64,000 bases of DNA. Origin: Mycobacterium sp. GA-0227b (GTDB lineage Bacteria > Actinomycetota > Actinomycetes > Mycobacteriales > Mycobacteriaceae). Each line of letters starts with the position of its first letter. Position 1 is the first letter of the stretch. Made by a program: the position numbers and the translations under genes. The notes under the pieces were generated by a model. The model saw only the letters and a list, made by a program, of their open reading frames with translations. It was not told the DNA's origin and searched no databases. This document shows positions 7,649 to 15,987 of this stretch, in pieces. The stretch is from positions 248,001 to 312,000 of the forward strand of contig NZ_LQIK01000030.1 in the NCBI RefSeq assembly GCF_001499855.1, written 5' to 3'.

Positions 7649-8352
7649 TGATTGGCCCGCGGGGGCGGCAGCACCGGCGACGGGTGAGGCTGCTGGCGGA
7701 ATCGCTGCAGCGATCCGCCCACTTCGACGATGCCGCACAACGCATTCCACGACAGCATGGTGAGGTAGTCGATCAGTTCATCAGAACTCATCCGCGGGTT
7801 CGACATCCACGAGTGCGTGGCCAGCTGCACACCGCCGACCGTGTGATAGGCCCACGGCTCGATGCCGCCGGTCTCCATGCCCGCCTCCACCATCCGACGC
7901 CGCAGCATGACCGCCAGCATGCGCGCGATGATGTTCTCGGATGTCGCGACCGCTTGGTTCTTGCTCGCCGAGTTGTTCGCCATCACGAACTGGTAAGGCT
8001 CCGGCTCGGCGGCCACCGTCTCGACGTAAACCCGGATGATCTCGCGGGTGAGCGCGAAACCGTCCAGGTTCGACGACAGCGCGGCGGCCATGTTCGGGAT
8101 CAGCGTGGTCTGCGCGAACCGCATCATCACCGCGGTCGTGAGGTCGTTCTTGTCGACGAAATAGCGGTACAGCACCGTCTTCGAGACACCGATCTCGGCG
8201 GCGATCTCGTCCATGCTGACATTGCTGCCGCGGCGCCGGATAGCCTCCAGCGTGCCATCCACCAGCTCGTTGCGGCGTTCCACTTTGTGCTGGTGCCATC
8301 GCCGCTTGCGGCCGTCCGTCTTGACCGCGATCGCTTCGGTCTGCTGTGCCAC
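7645..8352 (-). CDS. TetR-family regulator, Rv0472c-like
   Basis: The 235-residue protein has a TetR N-terminal HTH at about residues 30-75 (MDEIAAEIGVSKTVLYRYF) and a C-terminal ligand domain. It ends in a proline-rich tail. The GTG at 8352 matches the expected start of Rv0472c; the open frame continues upstream across the divergent DUF445 gene and is not coding there. It overlaps the PPK2 gene by four bases, so it probably heads a two-gene operon. A TACTAT -10-like hexamer on the minus strand lies at 8385-8390. The ligand is unknown. Confidence 0.88.
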   Translation of the reverse strand: MAQQTEAIAVKTDGRKRRWHQHKVERRNELVDGTLEAIRRRGSNVSMDEIAAEIGVSKTVLYRYFVDKNDLTTAVMMRFAQTTLIPNMAAALSSNLDGFALTREIIRVYVETVAAEPEPYQFVMANNSASKNQAVATSENIIARMLAVMLRRRMVEAGMETGGIEPWAYHTVGGVQLATHSWMSNPRMSSDELIDYLTMLSWNALCGIVEVGGSLQRFRQQPHPSPVLPPPRANQ

Positions 8353-8384
8353 TTTCCTCGTGATCCGTTCGTCGTCTCTCCGAT

Positions 8385-8390
8385 AGTACG
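8385..8390 (-). promoter_or_regulatory. Probable -10 box of the TetR-PPK2 operon
   Basis: TACTAT (minus strand) fits the mycobacterial TANNNT -10 consensus and lies 33 bp upstream of the GTG. It overlaps a CCGAT direct repeat that could be the autoregulatory operator. Confidence 0.4.
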
Positions 8391-8455
8391 GCCGATCTTG
8401 ACAGCGCGGGTTGTCGGTCCGGAGCCTCACCCACGTCGTAGCGGATGATGGAGGG

Positions 8456-9793
8456 GTGGCACACAGACCGAGCGCCGGCGGACGCGCCGTGGCGGCTCCG
8501 CCCGCACCGCGGGCCAGCTTCGCCGAGTCGTTAGCCGGGGCCGACGCAGCCGCAGACGCCGAGCGGCGCCGCGGGCTGCGACGGATGAAGGTCGTCGCGC
8601 TGAGCTTCCTCGTCGGGGCCACCGTCATCTTCCTGCTCTGCACGTGGGCGCAGTCGATGGGCGCGCCCGGCTGGGTGGGTTACGTGCGCGCCGCCGCCGA
8701 GGCCGGCATGGTGGGCGCGCTGGCGGACTGGTTCGCGGTGACCGCACTGTTCAAGCACCCGCTGGGCATCCCGATCCCGCACACCGCGATCATCAAGCGC
8801 AAGAAGGACCAGCTCGGCGAGGGCCTCGGCACGTTCGTCCGGGAGAACTTCCTGTCCCCGGAGGTGGTCTCGACGAAACTGCGCGACGCCGAGGTGGCGG
8901 GCCGGCTCGGAAAGTGGCTTTCCGATCGCGCGCACGCCGAGCGGGTCGCGGCAGAGACCGCCACCGTGCTGCGTGTCCTCGTGGAAATGCTGCGCGACGA
9001 GGATGTGCAGCACGTGCTCGACCGGATGATCGTCAAGCGTCTCGCCGAGCCGCAGTGGGGTCCGCCCGTCGGTCGCGTCCTGGCCACGCTGCTCGAGGAA
9101 CGTCGTCAGGAAGCCCTGCTGCAGCTGCTCGCCGACCGCGCGTTCCAGTGGTCGCTGAATGCCGGGCCCGTCATCGAGCGGGTGATCGAACGCGATTCGC
9201 CGACCTGGTCGCCGCGCTGGGTCGACCACCTCGTCGGCGACCGCATCCACCGCGAGCTGATGGACTTCACCGACAAGGTGCGCCGCAATCCCGACCACGA
9301 ACTGCGCCGCTCGGCCACCCGGTTCCTGTTCGAGTTCGCCGACGATCTGCAGCACGACGAGGCCACGATCCAGCGCGCCGAGAACGTCAAGGAACAGATC
9401 ATGGGCCGCGACGAGGTCGCCAGGGCCGCCGAGACCGCGTGGACGGCGGCCAAGCGCATCATCCTCGAGTCGGTCGACGACCCGTCGTCAGCGCTGCGCA
9501 TCCGGATCGCGGACTCGGTCATCCACATCGGGGAGTCGCTGCGCGACGACGCCGATCTGCGCGACAAGGTCGACAACTGGATCATCCGGGCGGCCCAGCA
9601 CCTGGTCGCCGAGTACGGCGTCGAGATCACCGCGATCATCACCGAAACCATCGAGCGGTGGGACGCCGAGGAGGCCAGTCGGCGCATCGAACTTCATGTC
9701 GGCCGGGACTTGCAATTCATCCGGATCAACGGCACCGTGGTGGGCTCATTGGCGGGGCTGGTCATCTATTCGATAGCCCAACTACTATTCTGA
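8456..9793 (+). CDS. DUF445 membrane protein, Rv0473-like
   Basis: The 445-residue protein has an N-terminal membrane segment (about residues 45-65) followed by the DUF445 hallmark GMVGALADWFAVTALFKHPL. A long helical, charged middle follows, and a C-terminal hydrophobic segment (GSLAGLVIYSIAQLLF) closes the protein. DUF445 proteins are membrane anchored with a large soluble part of unknown function. The GTG at 8456 is preceded by GGAGGG. It is divergent from the TetR-PPK2 operon. Confidence 0.88.
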   Translation: MAHRPSAGGRAVAAPPAPRASFAESLAGADAAADAERRRGLRRMKVVALSFLVGATVIFLLCTWAQSMGAPGWVGYVRAAAEAGMVGALADWFAVTALFKHPLGIPIPHTAIIKRKKDQLGEGLGTFVRENFLSPEVVSTKLRDAEVAGRLGKWLSDRAHAERVAAETATVLRVLVEMLRDEDVQHVLDRMIVKRLAEPQWGPPVGRVLATLLEERRQEALLQLLADRAFQWSLNAGPVIERVIERDSPTWSPRWVDHLVGDRIHRELMDFTDKVRRNPDHELRRSATRFLFEFADDLQHDEATIQRAENVKEQIMGRDEVARAAETAWTAAKRIILESVDDPSSALRIRIADSVIHIGESLRDDADLRDKVDNWIIRAAQHLVAEYGVEITAIITETIERWDAEEASRRIELHVGRDLQFIRINGTVVGSLAGLVIYSIAQLLF

Positions 9794-9824
9794 CCTGCGC
9801 TAACTAGTGCTTGCAAAAGTTAGC
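9792..9824. promoter_or_regulatory. Palindromic operator upstream of the Rv0474-type regulator
   Basis: GCTAACT (9799-9805) and AGTTAGC (9818-9824) form a perfect 7-bp inverted repeat with 12 bp between. The spacer contains TTGCAAAA, which resembles the TTGCAA core recognised by RamB-class HTH proteins. GACCTGCGCTAAC at 9792-9804 is shared with the icl promoter. Autoregulation by the adjacent XRE protein is the simplest reading. A TACGGT -10-like box follows at 9834-9839. Confidence 0.6.
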
Positions 9825-9853
9825 ACCCCGTCGTACGGTAATGGTGTCGTTTT

Positions 9854-10312
9854 TTGGATACCCGTTGCACGAGGGGGCCACGTACGTCGCAGGATGACAA
9901 ACTTGCCGTCGTTGTGTCCAACGCTGCGCAGACCGCCGCACAGGACATCGGCACGTTCATCCGCACGCAGCGTGAGGCCGCTCAGGTATCCGTACGACAG
10001 TTGGCCGAGAAGGCCGGCGTCAGCAATCCCTACCTCAGCCAGATCGAGCGGGGATTGCGCAAACCCTCCGCGGATGTGCTCAATCAGATCGCCAAGGCGC
10101 TGCGAGTGTCCGCGGAGGTGCTGTATGTGAGGGCCGGGATTCTCGAGCCCAGCGAGACGAGCGAGGTCCGCGACGCCATCGTCAACGACACCGCGATCAC
10201 CGAGCGGCAGAAGCAGGTGCTGCTCGACATCTACACATCGTTTCGTCAGCAGAACGAGTCCGAAGTTGCCGCCATCGGCAACGAAACAGAAGAGGAGTCG
10301 GCGACTGACTAG
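9854..10312 (+). CDS. XRE-family regulator, Rv0474-like
   Basis: The protein has one HTH_3 domain (about residues 33-90; VRQLAEKAGVSNPYLSQIER followed by GLRKPSADVLNQIAKAL) and an acidic C-terminal tail. M. tuberculosis Rv0474 has been reported as a copper-responsive regulator acting on rpoB. The start is uncertain: TTG at 9854 lies eight bases after the predicted transcription start, and GTG at 9914 would remove 20 residues that precede the domain. It stands directly upstream of hbhA, as in M. tuberculosis. Confidence 0.85.
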   Translation: MDTRCTRGPRTSQDDKLAVVVSNAAQTAAQDIGTFIRTQREAAQVSVRQLAEKAGVSNPYLSQIERGLRKPSADVLNQIAKALRVSAEVLYVRAGILEPSETSEVRDAIVNDTAITERQKQVLLDIYTSFRQQNESEVAAIGNETEEESATD

Positions 10313-10374
10313 AGACTTCTTCGACTGACCAACCGACAGACACCAACGACATACCTCGAAAGGAAACGAGCACC

Positions 10375-11010
10375 ATGGCAAAGAACACCCCGGCCAAGAA
10401 CCAGCCGACCGTTGAGGACCTGAAGGCCCCGCTGCTCGCGGCGGTCGGCGCGGCCGATCTGGCACTCGAGCGGGTCAACGAGATCGTCGCGACGCTCCGT
10501 GAGCGCGCCGACGACGCCCGCTCCGACTCCCGCACCCGCGTGGAGGAGACCCGTGCGCGGATCGACCGGCTGCAGGAGGACCTGCCGACGCAGTTCGGTG
10601 AGCTGCGCGAGCGGTTGAGCGCCGAGGAACTGCGCAAGTTCGCCGAGAGCTACGCCGACGCCGCGCAGAGCACGTACAACCGGCTCATCGAGCGTGGCGA
10701 GGCCGCCATCGAGCGGCTGCGCAGCCAGCCCGGTTTCAGCGAGGCCGCAGGCCGTGTCGAGGGCTACACCGACCAGGCCGTCGAGCTGACGCAGGAGGCG
10801 CTGGGCAACGTGGCCGCGCAGACCCGCGCCGTGGGTGAGCGCGCCGCCAAGCTGGTCGGCGTCGAGCTGCCGAAGAAGGCCGAGAAGGGCGCCGCGCCGG
10901 CGAAGAGCGCCGCCAAGAAGGCCCCGGCCAAGAAGGCTCCGGCGAAGAAAGCCCCGGCCAAGAAGGCTCCGGCCAAGAAGGCTGCGGCCAAGAAGGTCAC
11001 CCAGAAGTAG
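10375..11010 (+). CDS. hbhA: Heparin-binding hemagglutinin
   Basis: The 211-residue surface protein has a long amphipathic coiled-coil region (about residues 10-115). Its C-terminus from residue 165 is made of KAPAKK/KAAAKK repeats, the lysine-rich heparin-binding domain that is methylated in mycobacteria. It mediates adhesion to epithelial glycosaminoglycans and is also linked to lipid-inclusion biology. GAAAGGAAACGAG precedes the ATG. The C-terminal repeats are encoded by near-perfect 15-bp DNA repeats at about 10910-10990, a likely site of copy-number variation. Confidence 0.97.
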   Translation: MAKNTPAKNQPTVEDLKAPLLAAVGAADLALERVNEIVATLRERADDARSDSRTRVEETRARIDRLQEDLPTQFGELRERLSAEELRKFAESYADAAQSTYNRLIERGEAAIERLRSQPGFSEAAGRVEGYTDQAVELTQEALGNVAAQTRAVGERAAKLVGVELPKKAEKGAAPAKSAAKKAPAKKAPAKKAPAKKAPAKKAAAKKVTQK

Positions 11011-11076
11011 CACTCGGCAGCGGGTCTGACGGCCCAAAGTCGACCAAGGGGACGTAACCCGCTTAGTCTTGAGAGC

Positions 11077-11361
11077 GTGCAGCTCCAAGGCTTGGTGGGT
11101 TACGTCCTCTTCATTTTGCAGATCGCCGTGCTCGTGACGACCGTGTACGCGTTCGTCCACGCGGCGATCCAGCGGCCGGACGCCTACACGGCCGCCGACA
11201 AACTGACCAAGCCGGTCTGGCTGGTGATCCTCGGGGTCGCCGGATTGCTGGCCTTGGTGCTCGGCTCCGTACTGGGCCCCGCCATCGCCGCCGTCGCGGC
11301 CGGTGTCTATCTGGTCGACGTGCGGCCCAAACTCCTGGAGATCCAGGGGAAGTCGCGGTAG
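11077..11361 (+). CDS. DUF2516 small membrane protein, Rv0476-like
   Basis: This 94-residue protein has two membrane segments (about residues 6-30 and 46-72) and a conserved YLVDVRPKLLEI near the end. It matches DUF2516 proteins found beside hbhA in mycobacteria. The start is GTG. It overlaps the next gene by one base (TAGTG), beginning a tight run that leads to deoC. The function is unknown. Confidence 0.82.
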   Translation: MQLQGLVGYVLFILQIAVLVTTVYAFVHAAIQRPDAYTAADKLTKPVWLVILGVAGLLALVLGSVLGPAIAAVAAGVYLVDVRPKLLEIQGKSR

Positions 11362-11789
11362 TGCGCGGCGTCGTCGCGGTCAGCCTGCGGGCGGCCGCAG
11401 TGACCGCTGGCGTCCTCGTGCCTCTGCTCACCGCCGCAGTGGCGTCGGCCAACCCCGTGCCTCCCGCGCCGCCGTATGTCGACCATGTCGAATGGGCCAA
11501 GTGGGGCGATTTGTCCAGTCTGCGGGTGTATCCGACCCCGGCCGCCCGCCAGGCGTCCGGACCGGCCACGCCCGAGCAGGGCGAAGCGGCATGGGCCCAG
11601 GTGCTCGCGCTTTCGCCCGACGCGGACTTCCCCGGGATGAAGCCGCAGTTCATCTGCCACTGGGAATTCGCCGAGCGCTACAGTCCCGGCAAGACCAGTT
11701 GGAACCTCGAGCCATGGCGACCCGAGGTCCCCTACGAGGACATGGTGCGGGCCGGCTGCAACCCCGGCGGCACCGAAGAACCGTTCTAG
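11361..11789 (+). CDS. Secreted protein, Rv0477-like (DUF2599 type)
   Basis: The 142-residue protein has a Sec signal peptide (about residues 1-30, hydrophobic run ending in VASANP). The mature part contains two cysteines (in FICHWEF and RAGCNP) that could form a disulfide. The tryptophan-rich motif and context match secreted protein Rv0477. GTG at 11361 overlaps the preceding stop, and its own stop overlaps the deoC start in the same TAGTG arrangement. The function is unknown. Confidence 0.82.
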   Translation: MRGVVAVSLRAAAVTAGVLVPLLTAAVASANPVPPAPPYVDHVEWAKWGDLSSLRVYPTPAARQASGPATPEQGEAAWAQVLALSPDADFPGMKPQFICHWEFAERYSPGKTSWNLEPWRPEVPYEDMVRAGCNPGGTEEPF

Positions 11790-12481
11790 TGGCCAAGAGC
11801 TACCGCCGGGACGAGGTCGCCGCGCTGGTCGACCACACGCTGCTCAAACCCGAGGCCACCGAGGCCGACATCCTCGCGCTCGCGGACGAGGCCGCGGCCC
11901 TCGGGACGTACGCGATCTGTGTGTCTCCGCCGATGACTGCGGTCGCCCGCAGGGCTGCGTCGTCGGCGCAGGTGATCTGCGCGGTGGTGGGCTTTCCATC
12001 CGGCAAGCATCGATCGGTGATCAAGGCCGAGGAGGCGCGGCTCGCCGTCGACGACGGAGCCGGCGAGATCGACATGGTGATCGACGTGGGCGCCGCGCTA
12101 CACGGGGACTTCGAGGCGGTGCGCGCCGACGTCGGCGCGGTGCGGTCGGCGATCGGTGACCGCGCGCGGCTGAAGGTGATCGTCGAATCCGCCGCGCTGC
12201 TGCTGCTCGGGGATGCGCACACGTTGCTGACGACGTGCCGGGCCGCGGCGGACGCGGGGGCCGATTTCGTCAAGACCTCCACCGGCTTTCACCCCGCTGG
12301 CGGCGCATCGGTGCGGGCCGTCGAACTGATGGCCGGCGTTGGGCCGCAGGTCAAGGCCAGCGGTGGGATCCGGACGGCAGCCGACGCGATCGCGATGCTC
12401 GACGCGGGCGCCAGCCGGTTGGGCCTCTCCGGCACCAGGGCGGTCCTGGACGGCCTGCCGGGAACCGACCGCGAGCGCTGA
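11789..12481 (+). CDS. deoC: Deoxyribose-phosphate aldolase
   Basis: DeoC cleaves 2-deoxyribose-5-phosphate to acetaldehyde and glyceraldehyde-3-phosphate. The 230-residue TIM-barrel protein contains DHTLLKPEAT near the N-terminus, the Schiff-base lysine in FVKTSTGF, and the second lysine in VKASGGIR. GTG at 11789 overlaps the upstream stop by one base and gives the usual length. It is the last gene of the Rv0476-Rv0478-type operon. Confidence 0.96.
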   Translation: MAKSYRRDEVAALVDHTLLKPEATEADILALADEAAALGTYAICVSPPMTAVARRAASSAQVICAVVGFPSGKHRSVIKAEEARLAVDDGAGEIDMVIDVGAALHGDFEAVRADVGAVRSAIGDRARLKVIVESAALLLLGDAHTLLTTCRAAADAGADFVKTSTGFHPAGGASVRAVELMAGVGPQVKASGGIRTAADAIAMLDAGASRLGLSGTRAVLDGLPGTDRER

Positions 12482-12570
12482 TTCACGTGCCGTTGACAAA
12501 TTTGCTGTAGTCTGACGGTCGTCTTCGCGCGGATGTGTTGTCAGTACGCTTGCGCACGTGAAACCCCGGA

Positions 12571-12576
12571 TAGGAT
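12571..12576 (+). promoter_or_regulatory. -10 box for a leaderless transcript
   Basis: TAGGAT fits the TANNNT consensus. Exactly six bases separate it from the ATG at 12583, so transcription would start at the A of the start codon and give a leaderless mRNA, which is common in mycobacteria. Confidence 0.65.
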
Positions 12577-12582
12577 CCGATC

Positions 12583-12900
12583 ATGATCGCTCATAACGGT
12601 TTGCTTCGTCGAGTTCCGGCCGTTGCGTGTTTGGCCGCGGTGCTCGTGACGGGTGCGTTCACCGCCGGCTGCGCCCAGGAAGAGGAGCAGGCGCCGGAGA
12701 CGACGACCACCACGACAATTACCACGCCAACGACCACGCCAACGACTCCGACGCCGACCACGGCGCCGCCCCCCGCGACGCCGACGGAGAAAGCTCCGCG
12801 CATCGACCCGGATCAGCCGAACCCCTTCTCGCCCACGGTCCATGCACCTCCGGCTCCCGGCCCGACGCCCGGTCGGCATCGCGGTCCCCACGGCCAGTAA
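12583..12900 (+). CDS. Thr/Pro-rich putative lipoprotein
   Basis: The 105-residue protein begins with a basic N-region and a hydrophobic segment ending in VTGAFTAGCAQ, a plausible lipobox with Cys28. The mature part is dominated by Thr/Pro repeats (residues 38-68) and then a Pro-rich tail, typical of a cell-wall-spanning linker with no catalytic domain. It is predicted to be leaderless. It overlaps the S53 protease start by 59 bp, suggesting it belongs to the same small cassette. M. tuberculosis has nothing at this position. Confidence 0.65.
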   Translation: MIAHNGLLRRVPAVACLAAVLVTGAFTAGCAQEEEQAPETTTTTTITTPTTTPTTPTPTTAPPPATPTEKAPRIDPDQPNPFSPTVHAPPAPGPTPGRHRGPHGQ

Positions 12901-14470
12901 GCGGCGCACCTCAGCGCTTCTTGCAGCCGCGCTGCTGATCGCCGCTTCAGCGGCCTGTTCGTCGCAGGCCCCGGCGCTGATCGCCGGTCCTTATGCGGCG
13001 CTGCTGGCCAACTCGACCGATCTGGGTCCCTCGCGCAGCGCTGACGCCCAGATCACCGTCACGCTGGACGCGGTAGGCCGACCCCATGCGCTGATCGACT
13101 GGAGCCAGGCCCGCAACCTGTCGGTGCGATGGCGGCCGAGCGACGAATGGGCGATCGTCGAGGGCGCCGCCGCGGACCTCGGGCGGGCGTTCGGAGTGCC
13201 GGTGCACGACTACCGCGCCCCGGCGGGAAAATTGTTCTACGCATCGCCGGCGCAACCTGCGGTGCCGCCGGCATTGCATGGCGTCGTGACGGCGGTCGGC
13301 CGAATCATGAGCTACACCCCGCACCACACCAAAGCGCCCGGCTTCCTTCCGTTGGATGTGCCCGCAGGTGGATTACCGCCGGCGGGGCTGCTGTCGGCGT
13401 ACAACGCGACGCCGCTCGTCGACGCCGGGTTCAGCGGTGAGGGCGCGACGATCGTGTTCTTCACGTTCGACAGCGCCGCGCAGAACGACCTCGACCTGTT
13501 CGCCGACACCTTCGGTCTGCCCCGGTTCACCCCTGAGATCGTCGGAGGGAAGCCCACCGAGATGCGCGGTGAGGCCGCGATGGATTTGCAAGTGGCGCAT
13601 GCCATTGCGCCCGACGCGCGGCTGGTCGTCGTCAACGCGCTACCGACGGTCGAGGGCGACGGCGCGTACGAGAAGCTCGGGAAACTGTTCGAGTCGGTGG
13701 ACCGGGACTATCCCGGCGCGGTGTGGAGTCTGTCTATCGGATGGGGATGCGAAGCGTTCGTCAGCGCGGCCGATCTCGCGCCGGTGGCGGCGGCGTTGGC
13801 CGCTGCGCAGCGGCGCGGCACCTCGGCGTTCGACGCCAGCGGGGACACGGCGGGGCTGGAATGTAAAGGCGGCGAACGGTGGTCGGCCCCGCCAGGACCG
13901 GACGACGTCGGCGTCGACGCGGTCGCGTCCTTGCCGACGATGACGTCGGTCGGCGGCACCACGCTGTCGACGGGCACCCGCGGACAGTGGCTGGGCGAAG
14001 ACGCCTGGGTGGATTCTCCGCTGACGCAAGGCAGTAGCGGCGGAGTGTCCAAGTTGTTCGACCGCCCGCAGTGGCAGAACCGGTTGTCGGTGGAGCGCGA
14101 CACCGAGCGGCGGCGCCTGGTCCCCGACGTCTCGGCGGTCGCCGATCCGTTCACCGGCGTGCGGTTCATCTTCGGCCAGCGCGAGGTGATCGGCGGCGGC
14201 ACTTCGCAAGCGGCACCGATCTGGGCGGCGCTGACCGTGCTGATGAACCAGTACCTGGTGGCCAACGGTGGACGCCCGCTGGGCAATCTCAATCCGTTGC
14301 TCTACCGGGCGGCCGAGGGTTCGAGCCGGCCCGGCTTCCGCGACGTACGTCGAGGCGGCAACGCCGTCGATCTGTCCCTGCCGGGCTATGACCTGGTGAC
14401 CGGTCTGGGCACACCCGACACATTCAACCTCGCCCGCAACCTTCTCGACCTGCAGAGGACGTCGCGGTGA
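12842..14470 (+). CDS. S53 (sedolisin/kumamolisin-type) serine-carboxyl protease
   Basis: The 542-residue protein has an export signal with a possible lipobox-like end (IAASAACSS). A pro-domain follows (about residues 60-165), then the S53 catalytic domain. Putative catalytic Glu244 and Asp248 have the E-x3-D spacing of sedolisins (MRGEAAMDLQ). Ser455 lies in GGGTSQAAP, and an oxyanion Asp may be in DASGD (331-335). S53 enzymes are secreted endopeptidases that auto-activate, usually at acid pH. ATG 12842 overlaps the lipoprotein gene. Its stop overlaps the next gene as GTGA. Confidence 0.88.
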   Translation: MHLRLPARRPVGIAVPTASKRRTSALLAAALLIAASAACSSQAPALIAGPYAALLANSTDLGPSRSADAQITVTLDAVGRPHALIDWSQARNLSVRWRPSDEWAIVEGAAADLGRAFGVPVHDYRAPAGKLFYASPAQPAVPPALHGVVTAVGRIMSYTPHHTKAPGFLPLDVPAGGLPPAGLLSAYNATPLVDAGFSGEGATIVFFTFDSAAQNDLDLFADTFGLPRFTPEIVGGKPTEMRGEAAMDLQVAHAIAPDARLVVVNALPTVEGDGAYEKLGKLFESVDRDYPGAVWSLSIGWGCEAFVSAADLAPVAAALAAAQRRGTSAFDASGDTAGLECKGGERWSAPPGPDDVGVDAVASLPTMTSVGGTTLSTGTRGQWLGEDAWVDSPLTQGSSGGVSKLFDRPQWQNRLSVERDTERRRLVPDVSAVADPFTGVRFIFGQREVIGGGTSQAAPIWAALTVLMNQYLVANGGRPLGNLNPLLYRAAEGSSRPGFRDVRRGGNAVDLSLPGYDLVTGLGTPDTFNLARNLLDLQRTSR

Positions 14471-15984
14471 CGAAGGCCTCGACACGGCGCCGCCGAGGGT
14501 GGCGAGATCCGTTGACCAGCGCGCTGTTTCCGCATCTGGCGCCGCCTTCGCGGGTGCCGTTCGCGGCGGCGCTTGCGGTGTTGTCGGCGGTGCTGGTCGG
14601 GTTCGCACTGTTGCGATGGCAGGCGCCGATGATCGCCGTCGCCGCGGTCGGCGTGGCGCTGGTGTTCGTGGTCTACCTGCGTGAGGCGGGTGTGCGCGAC
14701 GATGTGTCCGCTCGTCTGCTGGCGTCGACCGCAGTGCTGGCGGCGGTGCTCGGGATCGGCTGGGCGTTGGCGACGGGAACGGTGGTCGCCCAATCTCAAG
14801 ATGTCGCGCTCGCGGCGAGGGGGCCACATCTGGATCACGGGTTGGTGGGCGTCGGAATACCGCTGGGCAGCGCGGTTCTCATGTTGATTCCGCCGGTGAT
14901 CGTGGGGTTCCGGCGTCCGGCGAGGCCGCTGGACGGCTACGCCGTCGGCGCGTTGAGCGCTGTCGTGTTCACGTCCGCGGCGACGCTGGTCCGGCTGTTT
15001 CCGCAGTTCGCGACCGGCGTGACGGCCGATGACCGGTCGGTTTATTCGCTGCTGTTGCAGGCCGGGATGCGAGGCGTCGCACTGCCGGTGACGGCCGCCG
15101 CCCTGGGCGGTCTGGTGGGAATCGCGCTGTGGACGGGTCGAGTGCGGGCGATCGTCGCGAGTGTGACTGTGACGCTTGCTCTTTACGCGGTCATGGGAGT
15201 GGTGGACTTCACGCCGGTGCCCGGCGGCCTGCAGCTGGCCGTATACGCCGCGGTGGCCGTGCTGGCATTGTCCGCGCTGCGCATCGGACAACAGGTTGCG
15301 ATGGAGCCGGATCGGACGGGCCGCGACGGCCGGGCGAGGCGGACGCGGGTGCTGGGTTCACTCGCCGTCGGCGTCGCTGTCGCGATCGTCGCGGGTGTTG
15401 CCGCGGCAGTGTTGACCACTCCGGCGGTGGCCAAGGTCGTCTGCCCACCGGACTGCGGGCGGCCACCGATCGGCGAGCCCGTCGAATCGAACCCGCGGTT
15501 CTTCGCCGACGGCGAAGCGTTCTCGGTCCAGTATCCGGGCCCCGGTAGCGCATACGAGGTGACGTTCGACTCCGACGGTGTCGTCCTGGAGTTCACCGGC
15601 GGGGACACAGGCACCCTGGGGTTGTTCGGGTTGCCCGCGGGCAACCGGACGCCCAAACAGATCGCCGAGGATCTGATTGACAAGTATTACCCGGACGCCA
15701 CAACGGATTACGAGATCCCGAACGCGATGGTCGGCTACCGGCTGGGCTACGGCGTCGTCGCCGACGACTATCCCCAGGACGCGAACAGCAGCTTCAGCCG
15801 GCTTCGGCTGATCGTGATGGTCGCGGTGCACGACGACTACGCGCTGGTGGCGTCCGCGATCGGCCCGTACCGGAAGTTCAGCCCTGACTTCGGCCCCGGC
15901 CATCCCTCCGGTGCGAATCTGCAGCTGGCGATGGATATGGGCAGATACGTCAACAGTTTCCGGTGGGGCGGGGTTACCGACTGA
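14467..15984 (+). CDS. Multi-pass membrane protein with extracytoplasmic C-terminal domain
   Basis: The 505-residue protein has about nine or ten membrane segments in residues 28-320, then a short CPPDCGRPP motif and a soluble C-terminal domain of about 170 residues. That domain carries hydrophobic/charged alternation (YEVTFDSDGVVLEFTGGDTG) like a folded beta-rich domain. No transporter motif is recognised. Four-base overlap with the S53 protease gene indicates coupled translation, so it may anchor, export or regulate that protease. The partner relation is inferred from layout only. Confidence 0.75.
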   Translation: MTKASTRRRRGWRDPLTSALFPHLAPPSRVPFAAALAVLSAVLVGFALLRWQAPMIAVAAVGVALVFVVYLREAGVRDDVSARLLASTAVLAAVLGIGWALATGTVVAQSQDVALAARGPHLDHGLVGVGIPLGSAVLMLIPPVIVGFRRPARPLDGYAVGALSAVVFTSAATLVRLFPQFATGVTADDRSVYSLLLQAGMRGVALPVTAAALGGLVGIALWTGRVRAIVASVTVTLALYAVMGVVDFTPVPGGLQLAVYAAVAVLALSALRIGQQVAMEPDRTGRDGRARRTRVLGSLAVGVAVAIVAGVAAAVLTTPAVAKVVCPPDCGRPPIGEPVESNPRFFADGEAFSVQYPGPGSAYEVTFDSDGVVLEFTGGDTGTLGLFGLPAGNRTPKQIAEDLIDKYYPDATTDYEIPNAMVGYRLGYGVVADDYPQDANSSFSRLRLIVMVAVHDDYALVASAIGPYRKFSPDFGPGHPSGANLQLAMDMGRYVNSFRWGGVTD

Positions 15985-15987
15985 CGG

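Noticed and set aside
9769..9779. CTATTCGATAG resembling the island operator
   Set aside because: Spacer is three bases, not four, and it lies within the DUF445 coding end with no promoter next to it in the right geometry.
9841..9897. 18-codon upstream frame starting ATG 9841 before the Rv0474-type gene
   Set aside because: The start does not coincide with the predicted transcription start, and the peptide has no distinctive composition; chance is likely.
10905..11000. Regular DNA repeats that could suggest a CRISPR array
   Set aside because: They are in-frame codons for the lysine-rich repeats of HbhA, without spacers.
12493..12498. TTGACA as -35 of the lipoprotein gene
   Set aside because: No TANNNT hexamer lies 16-18 bp downstream; the -10 at 12571 is too far away.
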